A DNA stretch of 64,000 bases, from positions 134,182,573 through 134,246,572 of the forward strand of contig CM035806.1 of NCBI GenBank assembly GCA_020466095.1. The letters are read 5' to 3'. The notes beneath the pieces were generated by a model. That model did not search any database. It worked only from the letters and a program-made list of their open reading frames with translations, and had not been told where the DNA came from. This document shows positions 45,851-63,572 of this stretch, one piece after another. Position 1 is the first letter of the stretch; every line of letters starts with the position of its first letter. The translations under genes were made by a program, and so were the position numbers. The DNA is from Chlorops oryzae. Taxonomy: Eukaryota; Arthropoda; Insecta; Diptera; Chloropidae.

Positions 45851-48394
45851 TAATTTTGTGATTGCTCAGAAGGACTTTTTCGATGATCATTTTCCTCTGA
45901 TCATTCAAATTCCCAGGGATATTCTTCATTTCTATGTATTTATTAAAATAGCAGACTTTAATTTATATTGTCTTCGCTGTCATGTCTGCTTCACACGCTC
46001 GATCCTAGATGCTTAAAAAAAAAAAAAAAAAAAAATACAAACTAAAAAAAATTAAAAAAAAGTGAGTTGAAAACAACGAAAGTGGCAAAAAAACTTAAAT
46101 CGAAAAAAGTTGTTTTTAGAAAAAATGCCAAACTCAGGATTTTTAATGCCGAAATGCTATGGAAAAGAATAAAAATAACCACCACTGCAACAACAGCAAC
46201 AATGCGCGAGGATAGATAGAAGAATGCGCGATCGCTTCTTCCACACAGATGCTTGCTTGCTTATATCCTTCACGATGATCAGTGAAAACAACAACAACAC
46301 CAACAATAAATAAAACAAAAACGACAGCCCGCTATTCTCGCTATTCCTTGGGCGTTCGTGGTTGAGAGCTACCGCTGCTGTTCTCCGCTCATCCTTTTCG
46401 CCCCTATTCTTCTTCGTGGTTATTTCTTTATCGTATGCAAATGAGCATGTGGATCGCATCGGATCGGATCGGATCGGATCGTCGTTGCGGAAGGGTTCTC
46501 TTTGTGTGCGACTAGCCATTATTGTCTTGGCTAAATCTGCCTCTTTTTTGAAGGATTTTCAAGCAAAGTTCTCAAACAAAAAAGGGAAATAAATTCTTTT
46601 TTTTTATTTTTTGTCACTAATTACTTCTCATATCTATGCCATTTTTCTATTTCCAAGCTCCGACTGCGAAATAGTTTTGTGTTCCGTGGGCACTGGCGAG
46701 TGTGCTTAGCCGCGAACGGGAGATGATGACTGGAAAAGCATTCGAGGAAACTTTCAAAAAATAAATACAAAAATTCAAGAAATAAAAGAAAAATATCAAA
46801 AATATAGCTTTCAAAACCGATTTTGGCATATCCTTATCCAATCAAATTATTCGAAGATTCGTTGCCGCACACAACACACAGAGCAGAGCAGAGCAGAGCG
46901 GAGCGGAGTCACCAGTCACCAGTCACCAGACACCGTTGAAATGTCGATTCATTAAAATGCATATTGAGGATCCGCATGCGGAAGACAACTTTCCTTGTCT
47001 TCAACCCTTTTAGGCTCATTAGCCTGCCTTTTCTTCCTACGGAAAAATGAGGAGAAAAAGGACATATCGCTGCTGTATCGACATGTACCGTTACTAAACC
47101 GCTTAAGGTCATTTTTTGCGTAGTCTATTTGCATATTTCGACGATTGCGCTCTCTTCCTGCATGAGTAAATCTTCTCATGAATCGGGGTCTTCTATTTCC
47201 CAAAAAAAAAAAAAAAAAAAAAAAAAAAAGGAAAACTAAAAAAATTGAGTAAACATTTTTTTTGCTCTTTGAATCTTCGGCTCTCTGGCAGCGATCATCA
47301 TCACTCAATGTTGTTCGGATTTTGACGTCTCATGCTCTTGATTTGCATTTGCATACATGGGAGTGCGGCTCGGAATAAATTTCGAAACTTATCGGGGCTT
47401 GTCTCCGTCGTCGTCGTCGTCGTCGTCGTCTCCGGGGAAAGTGCCACTGCCATGGGAACGCGACTCATCAACTCATCGACTCATCGACACATCGAGCGAG
47501 TGAAAAGCGGAAAAAATCGTCCGTCAAACGCTTTTTACACAATCGTCAATAATATCGCATTAACGATGGAAATACTTTGTAGCTGAGAGTAGGCTGTATG
47601 TAGTTACCGACAATATGTATATGGTGGATATATTCTTCGGCCTCAAGTGGTAACCGATTGATGGAGCAATCAATTGACTGATATGCTGGAGATCAGCACA
47701 CGAACATTAAATCCTGTTTCAATGGACAGAATGGTTGATAGAATTGCTTTTTCCCCCCCGCCCCCATTGAAGATCTTTCGATGGAGGAAATTTTTCTTGA
47801 CTCAATGATTAAATGCATCACAGGACAGTGCAAGGTTTCATTAAGATTTGAATCATATTAGAAAAAAAAAAAGAAAGAAAGAAAGAAAAATGGCTTTTTG
47901 CTTCCCGAAAAGGGCAACTGAAAGTTTATTGCGGACTCTGAAATTCCGCAGTGATTACGCGTCACTTACTTTCTTTCGTCGTAATCGGTTTTCACATATT
48001 GCCATTAAGCATTAAGCGGCTGAGCCGCAGTTCCATCTTGGCTCCATTCATTTATTCATTCATGGCCAACGGTATAAAAACCGGCTGGCAGTTCCATTTC
48101 TTTTCTTTTCTTTTCTTTTCTTTCTTCGTCTCTTCTTGTCTTTCTTCGATACGATACGAACCGATCCTCATGTTCTTGGCACTTGCTCGCTTGCTGGCTT
48201 CTTCGCTGGCTTTCTTCGCGCTGGCTTGTGGTCTATTTGCGTGCTTTGAGCTTTTGGCTTCCATGAGACAGAAAAGACAAAAACGAAGAGAGTCAGTCAG
48301 CACACAACACAGTGCAAGTCGTGAGCGAATTTCCGAAGATAAAAAGAATAGAAACGAAAAGAAATTTCATTGTATGAAGATCTTGGGCCATGGG
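45851..48394. other. GC-richer intergenic DNA, no gene recognised
   Basis: Simple repeats: A-runs near 46016 and 47202, (GATCG)n near 46455-46480, GAGCA/GAGCG near 46885-46905, GTC repeat near 47405-47435, TTTTC repeat near 48096-48120. A 167-codon open frame at 47951-48454 lacks domain signals and runs into the neighbouring transposon. Possibly enhancers or non-coding exons of mas or the gene at 63.6 kb. Confidence 0.35.
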
Positions 48395-48399
48395 CGGCG

Positions 48400-49095
48400 C
48401 ACAGTGGGATTTCAGCGGAAAAAATTTAAGTTTTTGTTCAATCCGATTTTTTAGGATTTGGCGATGTCATATACATAAGTAAAACGCATAACCCGTTTTT
48501 TCAGAAAACATTTTTTTTTCTTTCCAAAAAAATGAAGCTGAAGTTAGAATTTTTTCTTCGTTAATTGGCAAAAAATTTTGCCAAATTGGAATGAATTTTT
48601 TTCTACCAAATCCAGAATTGTTGCTTTCAATGAGATCTTTTTGCTAAAATTACTCGAAAATGAAGGCTTTCTTATTTTCAATGGACCAAAAAAACTCTAC
48701 ATTGCTCCATCGTGTTCCGTCTTAGAAGTTTGCGCTAACTTGCGATTTTCCCGATAATGTCCATTTTTATGTCCAACATTGTGGTGATCAGTTTTGGATA
48801 TTTGGAAGAAAAAAAAAAACCATTGCATATGTTACGGCTATTTGCATGTTCTGATCCTTATAAAAACATCTATAAGATGCCAAGCCAACAAAAAAAGCCT
48901 TGAGTCGTGAAAAAAATTTGCATTGATCCACGAGAGGTAAACTATAAGCAGGGGTCTATGAGGGGTGCCACAAGGGGATGGATTCATTTGGATGAATTTT
49001 AGTTTATATCTTAGTTACCATGTATACCAAGTTTCATTATGATAGGACCACTCCTATTTTTTTTTCGGCAATTTGTATGGAGCGATCCCACTGTG
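48400..49095. mobile_element. Transib-type element, 12/23 RSS-like ends, TSD CGGCG
   Basis: Left end CACAGTG, then a 12-bp spacer (GGATTTCAGCGG) and AAAAAATTT. Right end, on the minus strand, CACAGTG, then a 23-bp spacer and AAAAAAAAA. Both sides have CGGCG (48395-48399 and 49096-49100), an exact 5-bp duplication fitting the CGNCG preference of Transib. 696 bp with no transposase, so non-autonomous. The right end shares AATGAAACTTGGTAT with the element at 17773-21796. Confidence 0.8.
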
Positions 49096-50683
49096 CGGCG
49101 GAGCGAAAGAAGTTTCTACTTCTTTCTTCTCGGCCGGGTTCCATCGGAATGACTTCTGCGCTATCTAAAAAACACGACTCCAAATGGAGTGTGGATACAT
49201 ACATATGTACGTACGTACGTATATACGGCCATGAGAGGAAAATTTGTGCACGTACGTATGCCATGGCTTTTTGTTGTTAGCGTCGCCGGGATTATTAGCC
49301 ACTTGTTCGCTGTGTTGCGGGCCAAGTTAGTTCGAGTTCGGCCTTTGGAAGGTGCACAACCTTTATGCCTAAGCCTCTCCGTATAAACGTGATTGAAGAA
49401 GGTGTTAAGTGATTACGAGAAATAAAATACAAAACAAGGGGAAAAAACAAAACATAGAAAAGAAACGCGTTGGCAGCTAACGGCACTTTTGAGGTATTCA
49501 AAGAACTTAACTAAAAACACGAAAAGAGTAGCAGAAAAAGTAATAAAAATTAAAATCAAAATAAAAATAATAATTTCAAAAAAAAGCATAACTGGGACAC
49601 GAAAAGAATTCTATGAATGAGATAGCAAAGCGGACCAATGTCCAGGAGAGCGCTTCGGGCTTAATAACATTAAAGAAATAATCCTGTTTGCCGCCGCTCA
49701 CCTGCAGTTGACAAGGGGGCAAGAAAGTCTCTGGAGCAGGTCAACTATTTAAGGTAGAAGTATCGGCAAGATACATACCGTTAGAAGAAGATTCCGAGCA
49801 GAAACTGGTCTAAGACCTGTTTAGGTATCGAACAATTCCAACAATTTTTTTTTTTTTTTTTTTTTGGGCGGGTACGGCAGAAAGCCCGCGGAGCAGAAGA
49901 AATGCACTACTCTATTCGTTTTTTATGCAAATATCCGTCCGGATGCATTTTAAATCTCGCCCACGCGCAGCCATTCCGATTTAAGAAATTGAGCACAATC
50001 AACCGCCTATGGCCATAGAAGCGCAGCGCAACGCAGCGACACATTTCCCTTAAATGGTTTTTGTATCAAAATAAGAACCCACTTACGGTTGGCAGGCGGG
50101 TGGCAGGTGAAAGTAGATTCTATTCTTCGATTATTTGGCCTTTTGCCTGAAGGTCAAAAGAACATCCAATTAATTTTCCTTACCCAAGGGATCAAGCTTG
50201 GCATAACTGGAATTTCGAAGATATCATCATCAAGTCCACAGTAGAGCCCACATTACTTTTCAATTGTTCATTTCGGATTGTGAGTGTTCCCCGAGACTCA
50301 AGCTCTGGCGTTCTATTTTGCTTACATGCGATATTCTATAATAATGTAACACTTACTCTGGATTTCTACTACATGCAAGGGCGTAATCCAGGTAAAGATG
50401 AAGCTGGGCGATGGGGAAAGTTTTTTTATTTTTTCATTTCAAAATTAAAATAATTGTAGACTTATGACTTCATTTTAAAGTTGTTGCCATCTTAAGGGGG
50501 TGTGTGCGGGCGCTTGGACCGATCTTACAGCCCCAAAATACGGCCTTGAATTAATAGATACAAGATCGGAGATGAAAGCAAGACTTAAAAATCCCTCATT
50601 CTTACCGAAACTTAAGGCTCAATTACTGCTCTTTGACTAGGTGGACTTTTTTTGTGGACGATTTTTCTATATACTTATATCAT

Positions 50684-50907
50684 CCCGATTCTGCATATTC
50701 CCGGGGAACGAATTTCCGCGGAATTTACTTTTCTCGAGACTAAAATTCAACTTTTTCAAAAAGATAGGGTAAAGAAAATTATGGGTATGGGTCAAATACC
50801 CATTCCCCATTAAATATCTTCTCCCAAATATTTACAAAAGCAGAAGTTTACTCTCGAGAAAAGTAAATTCTCCGGGAATTCGTTCCCCGGGAATATTCCG
50901 AATGGGG
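50684..50907. mobile_element. Fold-back MITE with 56-bp arms
   Basis: Arms 50684-50739 and 50852-50907 are inverse complements with a few changes. The core shared stretch is TATTCCCGGGGAACGAATT, ending at TTTACTTTTCTCGAGA. A CCCGGG/CTCGAG-rich hairpin; no coding content. Confidence 0.7.
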
Positions 50908-52375
50908 CTATGTATGTAAAAATTGCTATAAATCGTGAAACTTGTGTGGGGACAATTTTTTACCTTATGCGTTCAAGGGTTCAAAAATGCCCAGCGGCAT
51001 TTTTATGTCGAAAGCAAGGGGCTCGTTTAAGCCCTCGGTCCAAAGGAGGATATTGCTTGAATTTATGAGACCTCTATGTAAAGCTTTAGGCCTTGCAGCG
51101 TTCAAGTCCGTAATATTTCGCCCGATCTCTTTGAGGGAGCCGATCTGGTGAGCTTTTTTTTTTTTTTTTTTTGAGCACATACCAACCCAAATAATTAATT
51201 TGTATTGTCAGGCATACGAAGCGCTCGAAGCCGTTTCAATGGCTTTCAGTGCAGTTCGTAATGATGATTCCTGCTGGCAGGGGGAGGGTAATAGGCCCTA
51301 CAAAAATTCTATTTGCATGGAAATACGGTTATCGAGTGAAGGGGATGAGTGGAACGCAAAGAGGCTCCTTTTAAAAAATTTCTCATTCGTGAGTTAAGCA
51401 ATCAAATGAATTACAGGGAGCGACAGAGAGCGACTTGAACGGTCGCGAGTGTGTATCGAAAATGGGTCGCATACCCAAAAAAAGTCGAGCCAAGCATTCA
51501 AGCACGCTCCGCTAGTTTAGAATATCTCGGTCAGAGCACTGTTTATGCTTCAATTATGGCTACCGGAGCTGCTCAATCAAGTGCCCAGTAGTGCCATTTT
51601 GCTTTGTGCGCGCATGCGCATGTTCAAAATGCCAATTAGAATATCTACGATTCTCGCGCTTTCATCAAATCCCATAGCCACAACTTTGCCTGCGACTTCG
51701 ACTTCAACTTCGACTTGGACTTCGGTGTTCCGGCGGTGTTCTCTTTCTCTTTCTATTCTGCAATCCGCGTTACATATGTCGCGTCGAACGCACTTCTTCG
51801 TTCGTACTTGTTGCGTCATACTAGCCTCGAATTCCCGTTCGGCCGCGCTCATTTGCATACTCGTGCTCCCGTTAACCGTTTATCTGGCTAACTGTGCTTC
51901 ATGACGGCTTTGGCATAGATTCTTTTTGTATTAGCATTTATTACTGGTGTGCACTTGTCGCGACCACTTCGATCGGGTGTGATCGGGTTTGTGTGCTACG
52001 ACTATACCTGTGGACAGAGGACTCACTTTGAATCATAACTCAATTTGAACGATGGTATGAATAAATGATCGAAATATATGGAATGAGGGGGAGAGTGGGG
52101 GCATAGCTTTAGCTTTCACTTTGCATCGTTCGTCTGTGTTGCAAAAATGTTGAAAAAAAAAAAACCTTCATATCTGCTTGTCGGGTAAAAATCCCTTAAG
52201 GACAATGGCTAAAAAGGCACAGAACATATACATATACATATGTACGTAAAAAGAACATTTTCAGCGATCATAAATTCTGCTTTGTAGGTATGTGCTTTGA
52301 ACTGGGACGCTTGTCTCTGATAGCTAGAGGCAGCAGAGTGCCTTGCTACGCTTCGACGTCTTAAAAATATGCATA
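50908..52375. other. Upstream of mas; possible non-coding exons
   Basis: 51400-52000 is GC-rich relative to the surroundings, with initiator-like CTCGGTCAGAG near 51527, but the open frames there show no protein family. It may hold promoter or 5' UTR sequence of mas. No specific element can be proven. Confidence 0.25.
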
Positions 52376-52834
52376 CAGCATAGTCTCGATAGAATGAATA
52401 AATTTATGTAAGACCTGTTCAGACTACCGAGATTGTTCACACTATCGAGACGCAACTTTTGCTTATATTTAGTTTGATACAGTCGGGTTGAATATGTTCA
52501 AAAAGTTACATGTAAGGTCTACAAAATAATTTTGAAGGCCCGTTCATGTTACCGAGGTTGTTCACACTATCGAGACTTAATTTTTATTTATGTTTAATTC
52601 GATTTATTTGGTTCAAATAAGTACACCAATTAAAATTTAAGGTTGGAAAAAATTATTTTGCTAAAAATCTCAGTTTTAAAAATAAAATCTCAAGGGCGGC
52701 GGATTGTTTCTCACGTTCTCCGAAGAATTTATGAACGGCCTTCTCGCGAAAAGTTAAGATACCAAGAAAACCTTTTTTTATAAGCCTCCGAGGTGTTCAC
52801 TCTATCCAGGATGCATACTACCCAGACTTGTTCG
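52376..52834. mobile_element. pogo-like MITE, decayed
   Basis: Left end CAGCATAGTCTCGATAG, right end CCCAGACTTGTTCG, each beside TA. The central CGAGGTTGTTCACACTATCG block is present twice (near 52427 and 52553), so part of the unit is duplicated. Same family as 2121-2461. Confidence 0.6.
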
Positions 52835-53213
52835 TATTTAAAATCGTTTGTAAGAAAATGTAGAAGAAAGTTTTAAAGCCAAAAAGGTGCTAATTACAAA
52901 TTGTCGAGTGAATGAATGAGCGCACTCAGTAGCGTAGGGAGCGGGCGCCAAATCATAGTATTTCAATATGTATGAAGGTATTTTTATTTTGGCCGGTTGG
53001 AGGGGGCGACATTTGCTGCATTGTGCCCCGGGCGACGAAATGTCTCGCTACGCTACTGAGCGCGCTTTCATTTCACGTCAAAACTGCGTGCGTGCGTGAG
53101 GCAGAGCTGCTTTCTTTGCTCGAAATTCCAAACTTTTTGAAATTCTCTTTTGCAGATTCTTCTTCAAGGTATGATTTAATAAGATTCAGTTCAAAAAGAT
53201 AAAGAAGAGAATT

Positions 53214-53214
<1 letters not shown>

Positions 53215-53244
<30 letters not shown>
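53215..53244 (+). repeat. A30 tract just before the mas start codon
   Basis: Thirty consecutive A residues end five bases before the ATG. In an mRNA this leader would be a poly(A) tract and could bind poly(A)-binding protein. The length may be inexact because of sequencing. Confidence 0.8.
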
Positions 53245-53245
<1 letters not shown>

Positions 53246-53249
53246 AAGA

Positions 53250-58347
<5,098 letters not shown>

Positions 58348-61300
58348 TACAGCGGCACCACGGCCGAAGAAAAGAAGCTCCTGTAAAAGAAAAGACAATA
58401 ATATGAAAATCATTGGATATTAATTCACTTGACGACTCTATGCATGATCATGCATGAGCACATGCATACTACATACATACCTACATAGCTTAGCTCTTAT
58501 ATTTAGAGTACGTACGCCTAAGTTTAGATCTTTTTGAACCACCTTGCTTGTAGAGCTTCCCAAACAACAATGCTTTTGAAAGAACCCATGATGCCTTACT
58601 TGGAACGTTCGACGATCAAGGTGGTTCGCGTAGCAACATTTATACATATGTATTCACATAGTCACATGCACACACTCGACATACATACATAAGCATTTTA
58701 CATTCGTACATTCGTATATTCGTATATTATTTTCGAACAGTTTTAAGGCCTATCATCTATCGCTCTTCGACGTCCAACATCTATCAACAATTAAATTAGT
58801 GGATTGATTACATTTTCACTTTTATTCTACAGAATTTGGAGTACATACGCTCATATATACGCTCTCATAAAGATAAAGCATATTTATTCACATTATCTCC
58901 TCCACACATCATTATTGTTATAGCTAAGGTGACCAGCATTGATTGGGGAACGGAAATTTGTAATTTTACAAATCGCCTTCTCCTTATTTATACACTGAGC
59001 GAACGTAACCATGATTTGTTTTAAAAACGCGCAATGTTATTCACAGTCCTTTCGATTTTCGAGCAGAACAAAAATTTCAAATCAAAAATGGTTGAGTCAA
59101 CAACATTTGAAGGGAAATATGTTTAATTAAATTTCTTTACGTTCGGTATAATTCTCATTTGTTTTATAAAATAGGACACATAAGATTATTATTCATCTTA
59201 GAGATTTATAAGCATTGCGAGCAGTCACACGAAAACGGAGTGACAAAATCGGATGAACTCCATCCGATAGTTTTTTTTGGGGCTATGTTCAGCAGAGGGC
59301 TATGTGGCCATTTGCTTTGAACGTTAAGTAAATTTGTATTGACATTTCTTCTTTTCTGGGTATTTTAGAAATTTTTTTTATTTTAAAAATTATCTTGACA
59401 TTTCAATTATGTCCGTGGTTAATTCAACAATTTAAATTTAAACCCATTTTTGAAAATTATCATTTCAATTCAACCTGAAACATAGTTGATTCAAAAGGAA
59501 AATCTTTTTTTTTTTTCAACAAGAAAAATTGTTAAAATAAAAATATTCCTTGTTGAAGCCGCCGTTTTGTATGTTTTTCCTTTTGATTTGACCAGTTTTC
59601 TGGTTGATTTTTTTCTCTGTGTATTAATTGGTTATTCTGGTGTGAGCACTTTTGAAAATCGATTTTATCCCTTTGTTTAATTTCGAAAATATTTTCTTAA
59701 ATTTTTCTAAGCGATTTAAAAAAAAAAAAAAAAATTATGTCAAGATTTTCGACACTTTTTTCCAGTCCACCATTATTTTTCTTTTCAATGAAATTTATAT
59801 ACAGTCAAAACTCTTTATAACGAATTTCAAGGGACGGGGAAAAAATTCCATATAGAGAGAATTCGATATAACGAAAAGAAAGGCACTAAAAAAGTTGCGA
59901 AAAATAGATAGAATAGGCACTTGAAAAGTTTCTTAATAGAGATAAATTCGTTTAAGTGGAGTTCATTGCCTAACTGTATTCTAATGCAGACGTTAACAAT
60001 AGAAGTAGGTTACTATACAATAATCCAATCGACTTTTCGGACAACATCTCCAGTTCTGCCAGAAATGAAAAACTTCATATAAAAAACACTTCCGAAAAAT
60101 AACGAATCATTTCTGAAGGTTTTTTTTATTTTTTTAAAGATTTTTTTTCATTTCTGACAGAGCTGGAGCTAGCCTCTTATAAATAAAAACTTCCAGAAAA
60201 GAGGTAAAATGTACGCGTCCACACCGGATAAATCGCTATAAAAAACGAACAAGAAGAAATGAATGCCTTTAGAGAAAAAAAGCGAGGAATGAAAAACGAA
60301 TTCGAATTATCTGGTCACCTGAGAGATATTTTCTGTATTTTCTGTGTACATATTTTAAGTATAAATAGACAATACAAACAGACAAAAATGATTGTCGTAA
60401 TTAAAAAAGAAATTGTTAATTATAATAATTAATAATGAATTGAATTAAAGCGTGTCTTCCTTCCTGCATATTTTTAGTTAACGATACCAACTACTTTGAT
60501 TTAATCGGAACTACTTTTGATTTTTCCACCCGAGTTTTGATGGCTAACCCTCTGCAGGGGACATCGCAGTCTGACAGATACCGAAAAACAGAAAATCTTG
60601 CGTGCGTTTTGTTTGATCCGAAGTTACGATCCGTGTGCTCTCTTAAAAAAAAAGCCTTTTATTTCAAATGTTTATCTTTTTTTTGGGTTGAAAATTGAGT
60701 TTTAATCGATTATAGCTGCCTAATGCGGCATTATATCATAACGGTATTTGCGGAAGAATTACTTAGCATATCTCAGAGTACATTCTGATGTTAGCTTAAA
60801 ATACCAAACTTTAACTTCTTGTCTTGTCTTTTTTTTCGACTACCACCGTGTTATCAAACACATTTTAAATTGAAATCAAACGTTTGACATTTGAAAAATA
60901 CATTTGATGTCAAATCATTCTCGAATCATTCTCGAATCATTCTCAAACCTCAATGTTAGCTGGGCAGAGACTGCACAACCTTTATTTTTGCAAAAAAAAA
61001 AAAAAAACTCTTGGAAGTAGGCAGTGTACAGTAGTTTCGCTATATAAGAAAGTCGATTTTGCCAAGAAATTTCATTCTTATATCCGGTTTTTTCTTATAT
61101 AAGAACCCGTTTATAAGAAAATTCTTTCTTATAAAAAAAAAAACGTTTATAAGAAAATTTTTTCTTATACTTATAAACTACCGATATTCGAAAATAGGGG
61201 TGTTAAAGTTTTGATAAAAACCAAGTTTCTTATAGATTAATAATTTCCATACAAAAGAGTTTTTGGTTTTGGTAAATGGTTTCTTAAAGGCGGGTTTTTC

Positions 61301-63572
61301 TTATATACGAGTTTCTTATATAGCGAAACTACTGTATAAAGTTTACATTTATCCTTTTTATTTCGCCTGAAAGTGAACTTTTTAAAAATGGCGACTTTTT
61401 TTTGGGTTTTTTTTTTTGCTAATCCAAAAAGTCTTCTACAATTGCACTAAAAGTACTCTGACTTTCCCAAATTCATACTCTGAATAGTTTTGATTTTTGA
61501 AATTATATAGAGCGAAAGTCCTTATTTTGTCGCCGCGAAGAGTTGATCTCATTTTTTTTTTGGAGTATACATATGCGGGCAATTGAATTTGCATTGCTAG
61601 TAAATTTTTACCGATAACAGATAACTTAAATAGCAAAAAAGTTATTAAGTTCTTTTTTTGACAGCGGCTTTCATCAGCCACCCTGTATATAGGTACATAT
61701 GTATATTCTAAAAGAAGTCGAATCCTTGGAATGCATTTTGTTCTTGTTATGACGTGAAATAAATTAAATTAAATTAAATTAAATAAAGCACTTTTCTGTA
61801 CCTATTTAATTTTATTTTATTTTTTTATTCCAAATTTCGTTTCTCACTCTCCGCTTATGAATTTGAGGTCCTTTGGAAAAATGCGTTAAATTTTTTACTT
61901 TCAATTTTCGCGCCAAAAATACTCCCGAGCGAGTCGAATGGCATCTTGTTTTGATTTTTTTGGGAAAGGATTTTCTTGCATAACGCATTTTTTGTCGAAA
62001 AAAATTTTAACGGAAAAAACCTTTTCATGCATCTTTAAGCTTGAGTCAACATGTCCATGGGTGTGTGTGTATATATATGTGTGTGTGTGTGTTTTTGGAA
62101 AGGATAACGTTCGTAGGTTGAAAGACAACTTTTTCGCTCAAAGCACCCATGCAAAAGGACCCCAATTGTATATGTGTCCTTAAAAGTGATCAACGAAAAG
62201 CCAGAAAAAAAAACAACAACAATAAAATTCGATCGCATAAAATAAAAGCGAGAGAGCTAGAACAAGAACCGGCATGACATTGTAGGTAGTTACTCGTCAA
62301 AGGCGGAGCTCCTCCTCTGATGAGGTCTTTTGAGTGAAATCGTCGCCTCGTCGAATGAATTCACAGATTTCGAATGAATAGAGAAATATGTAAGGCTCAA
62401 CTTGGTTTTATTGAGGGTTCCTTTCACCCATGACAATAGAAAACGTATGAGGCCCAATAGAAAAAAATCCCGCAGATCATATACAAACTCACTCACACAC
62501 ACACACGCAGAATCTGAGGGTTGGTGTTCGAATCGTGATTTTTATCCTTCTTTTTTCTGCCGTCTTTCCTTCTTGATTTCTTGATGGTTTTTCTGCATTT
62601 GCTTTGAGCGCGCATTTTTTTATTTGTATTATTATTATTTTTTTTTTATTATGGCTTTGGTTGGACTTAACCCTTTTTCTGGTCTGTGGTCGCGCGGCTG
62701 CTGTCCTTGCATATGTGCAAGCCGTTCTTCGGCTGGCTCACTGGCGTCAAAGGAAGATGCGTCGCGTCGCGTCGCGTCGCGTTGCCTTGCGTTGCGTTGC
62801 CTTGCAAGAAAGAGTTTTCTCTCGAAGTGTATTCAGCGAAGAAAACGAAAACGAAGAAGCAGACGAAGACGAAGACGGAGACGAAGACAGCTTTGAGTAA
62901 GTTGAAGACGAACGAAGCTCCTGAGGACGTCGTGCGCAGACGAAGAGGGTCGAAGAGTGTGCATTCGCTTACTATGTGAGACGTCAGTGGCTGGTAGCCT
63001 TGGTTCTGGCTCGCCCAGCGTCTTCTTAGCAGAACAGAAGTTCGCTTTGTCTCGTTAAGAACGGATGCGCTCCGGCGACGACGCCACAATTTAGAACAAC
63101 CGAAAAATTTCAATACAGAAAACTATCGAAGTCAATCGGAACCAGGATATAAATCCTGTGCCATCCAGTGCCGCCCAAAAATAGTGTCGCGCCAAAATTC
63201 GAAGAAAAAAAAAAAACAAAAAAAACAAAAAGCGGAATTTTGTGCAAGGCTCCAAAATTATTTCTCCGGGTTTTTTCCCTTTATTTTTTCCTGATCTGAA
63301 ACTCTACTCCGTGTTTTCAATTTCCTCTTAGTACTACTTAGTATTTCACCCCTGTGCCCCCCTTTGTTGTTTGCTACGTTTGCATGCGTTTTCCGACTGT
63401 CGGTTTGTCTTCCATTGCGTTGTTTTTGTTTTCGTTTTCGTTTTCGCTTTCGTTTTTGTTTTATTTTTGTTCGTCACACGAGCCGCGATTGTCGACCCAT
63501 TGGCGACGGCGATCGCGACCGACGGCGAGTTTTTATGAGCGTTTCCTCTTGGGAAGCAGCTTTTCGCCTAGC
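58348..63572. other. Intergenic region between mas and the next gene
   Basis: No supported gene. It holds a MITE (61029-61334), one pogo-like terminus near 59804 (CAGTCAAAACTCTTTATAAC), an A-run near 59719, AAATT repeats near 61765, and (GT)n near 62058-62090. 62600-63570 becomes GC-richer with repeated GTCGC and GAAGACGAA units, and probably includes 5' UTR or promoter of the gene starting at 63573. Confidence 0.4.
61029..61334. mobile_element. pogo-like MITE with perfect 24-bp ends
   Basis: CAGTAGTTTCGCTATATAAG at the left with its exact inverse at the right, flanked by TA (61027-61028, 61335-61336). 306 bp, made largely of TTCTTATA-type repeats. It looks young, given its intact ends. Confidence 0.85.

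Noticed and set aside
47951..48454. 167-codon plus-strand open frame
   Set aside because: Made of hydrophobic low-complexity residues from TTTTC repeats, no domain, and its last part runs into the transposon at 48400.
51545..51904. 119-codon plus-strand frame upstream of mas
   Set aside because: No domain or signal-peptide logic, and the reverse strand is equally open; more likely GC-rich regulatory DNA.
62667..63113. 148-codon minus-strand frame before the last gene
   Set aside because: Generated by GTCGC and GAAGACGAA simple repeats, with long frames on both strands.
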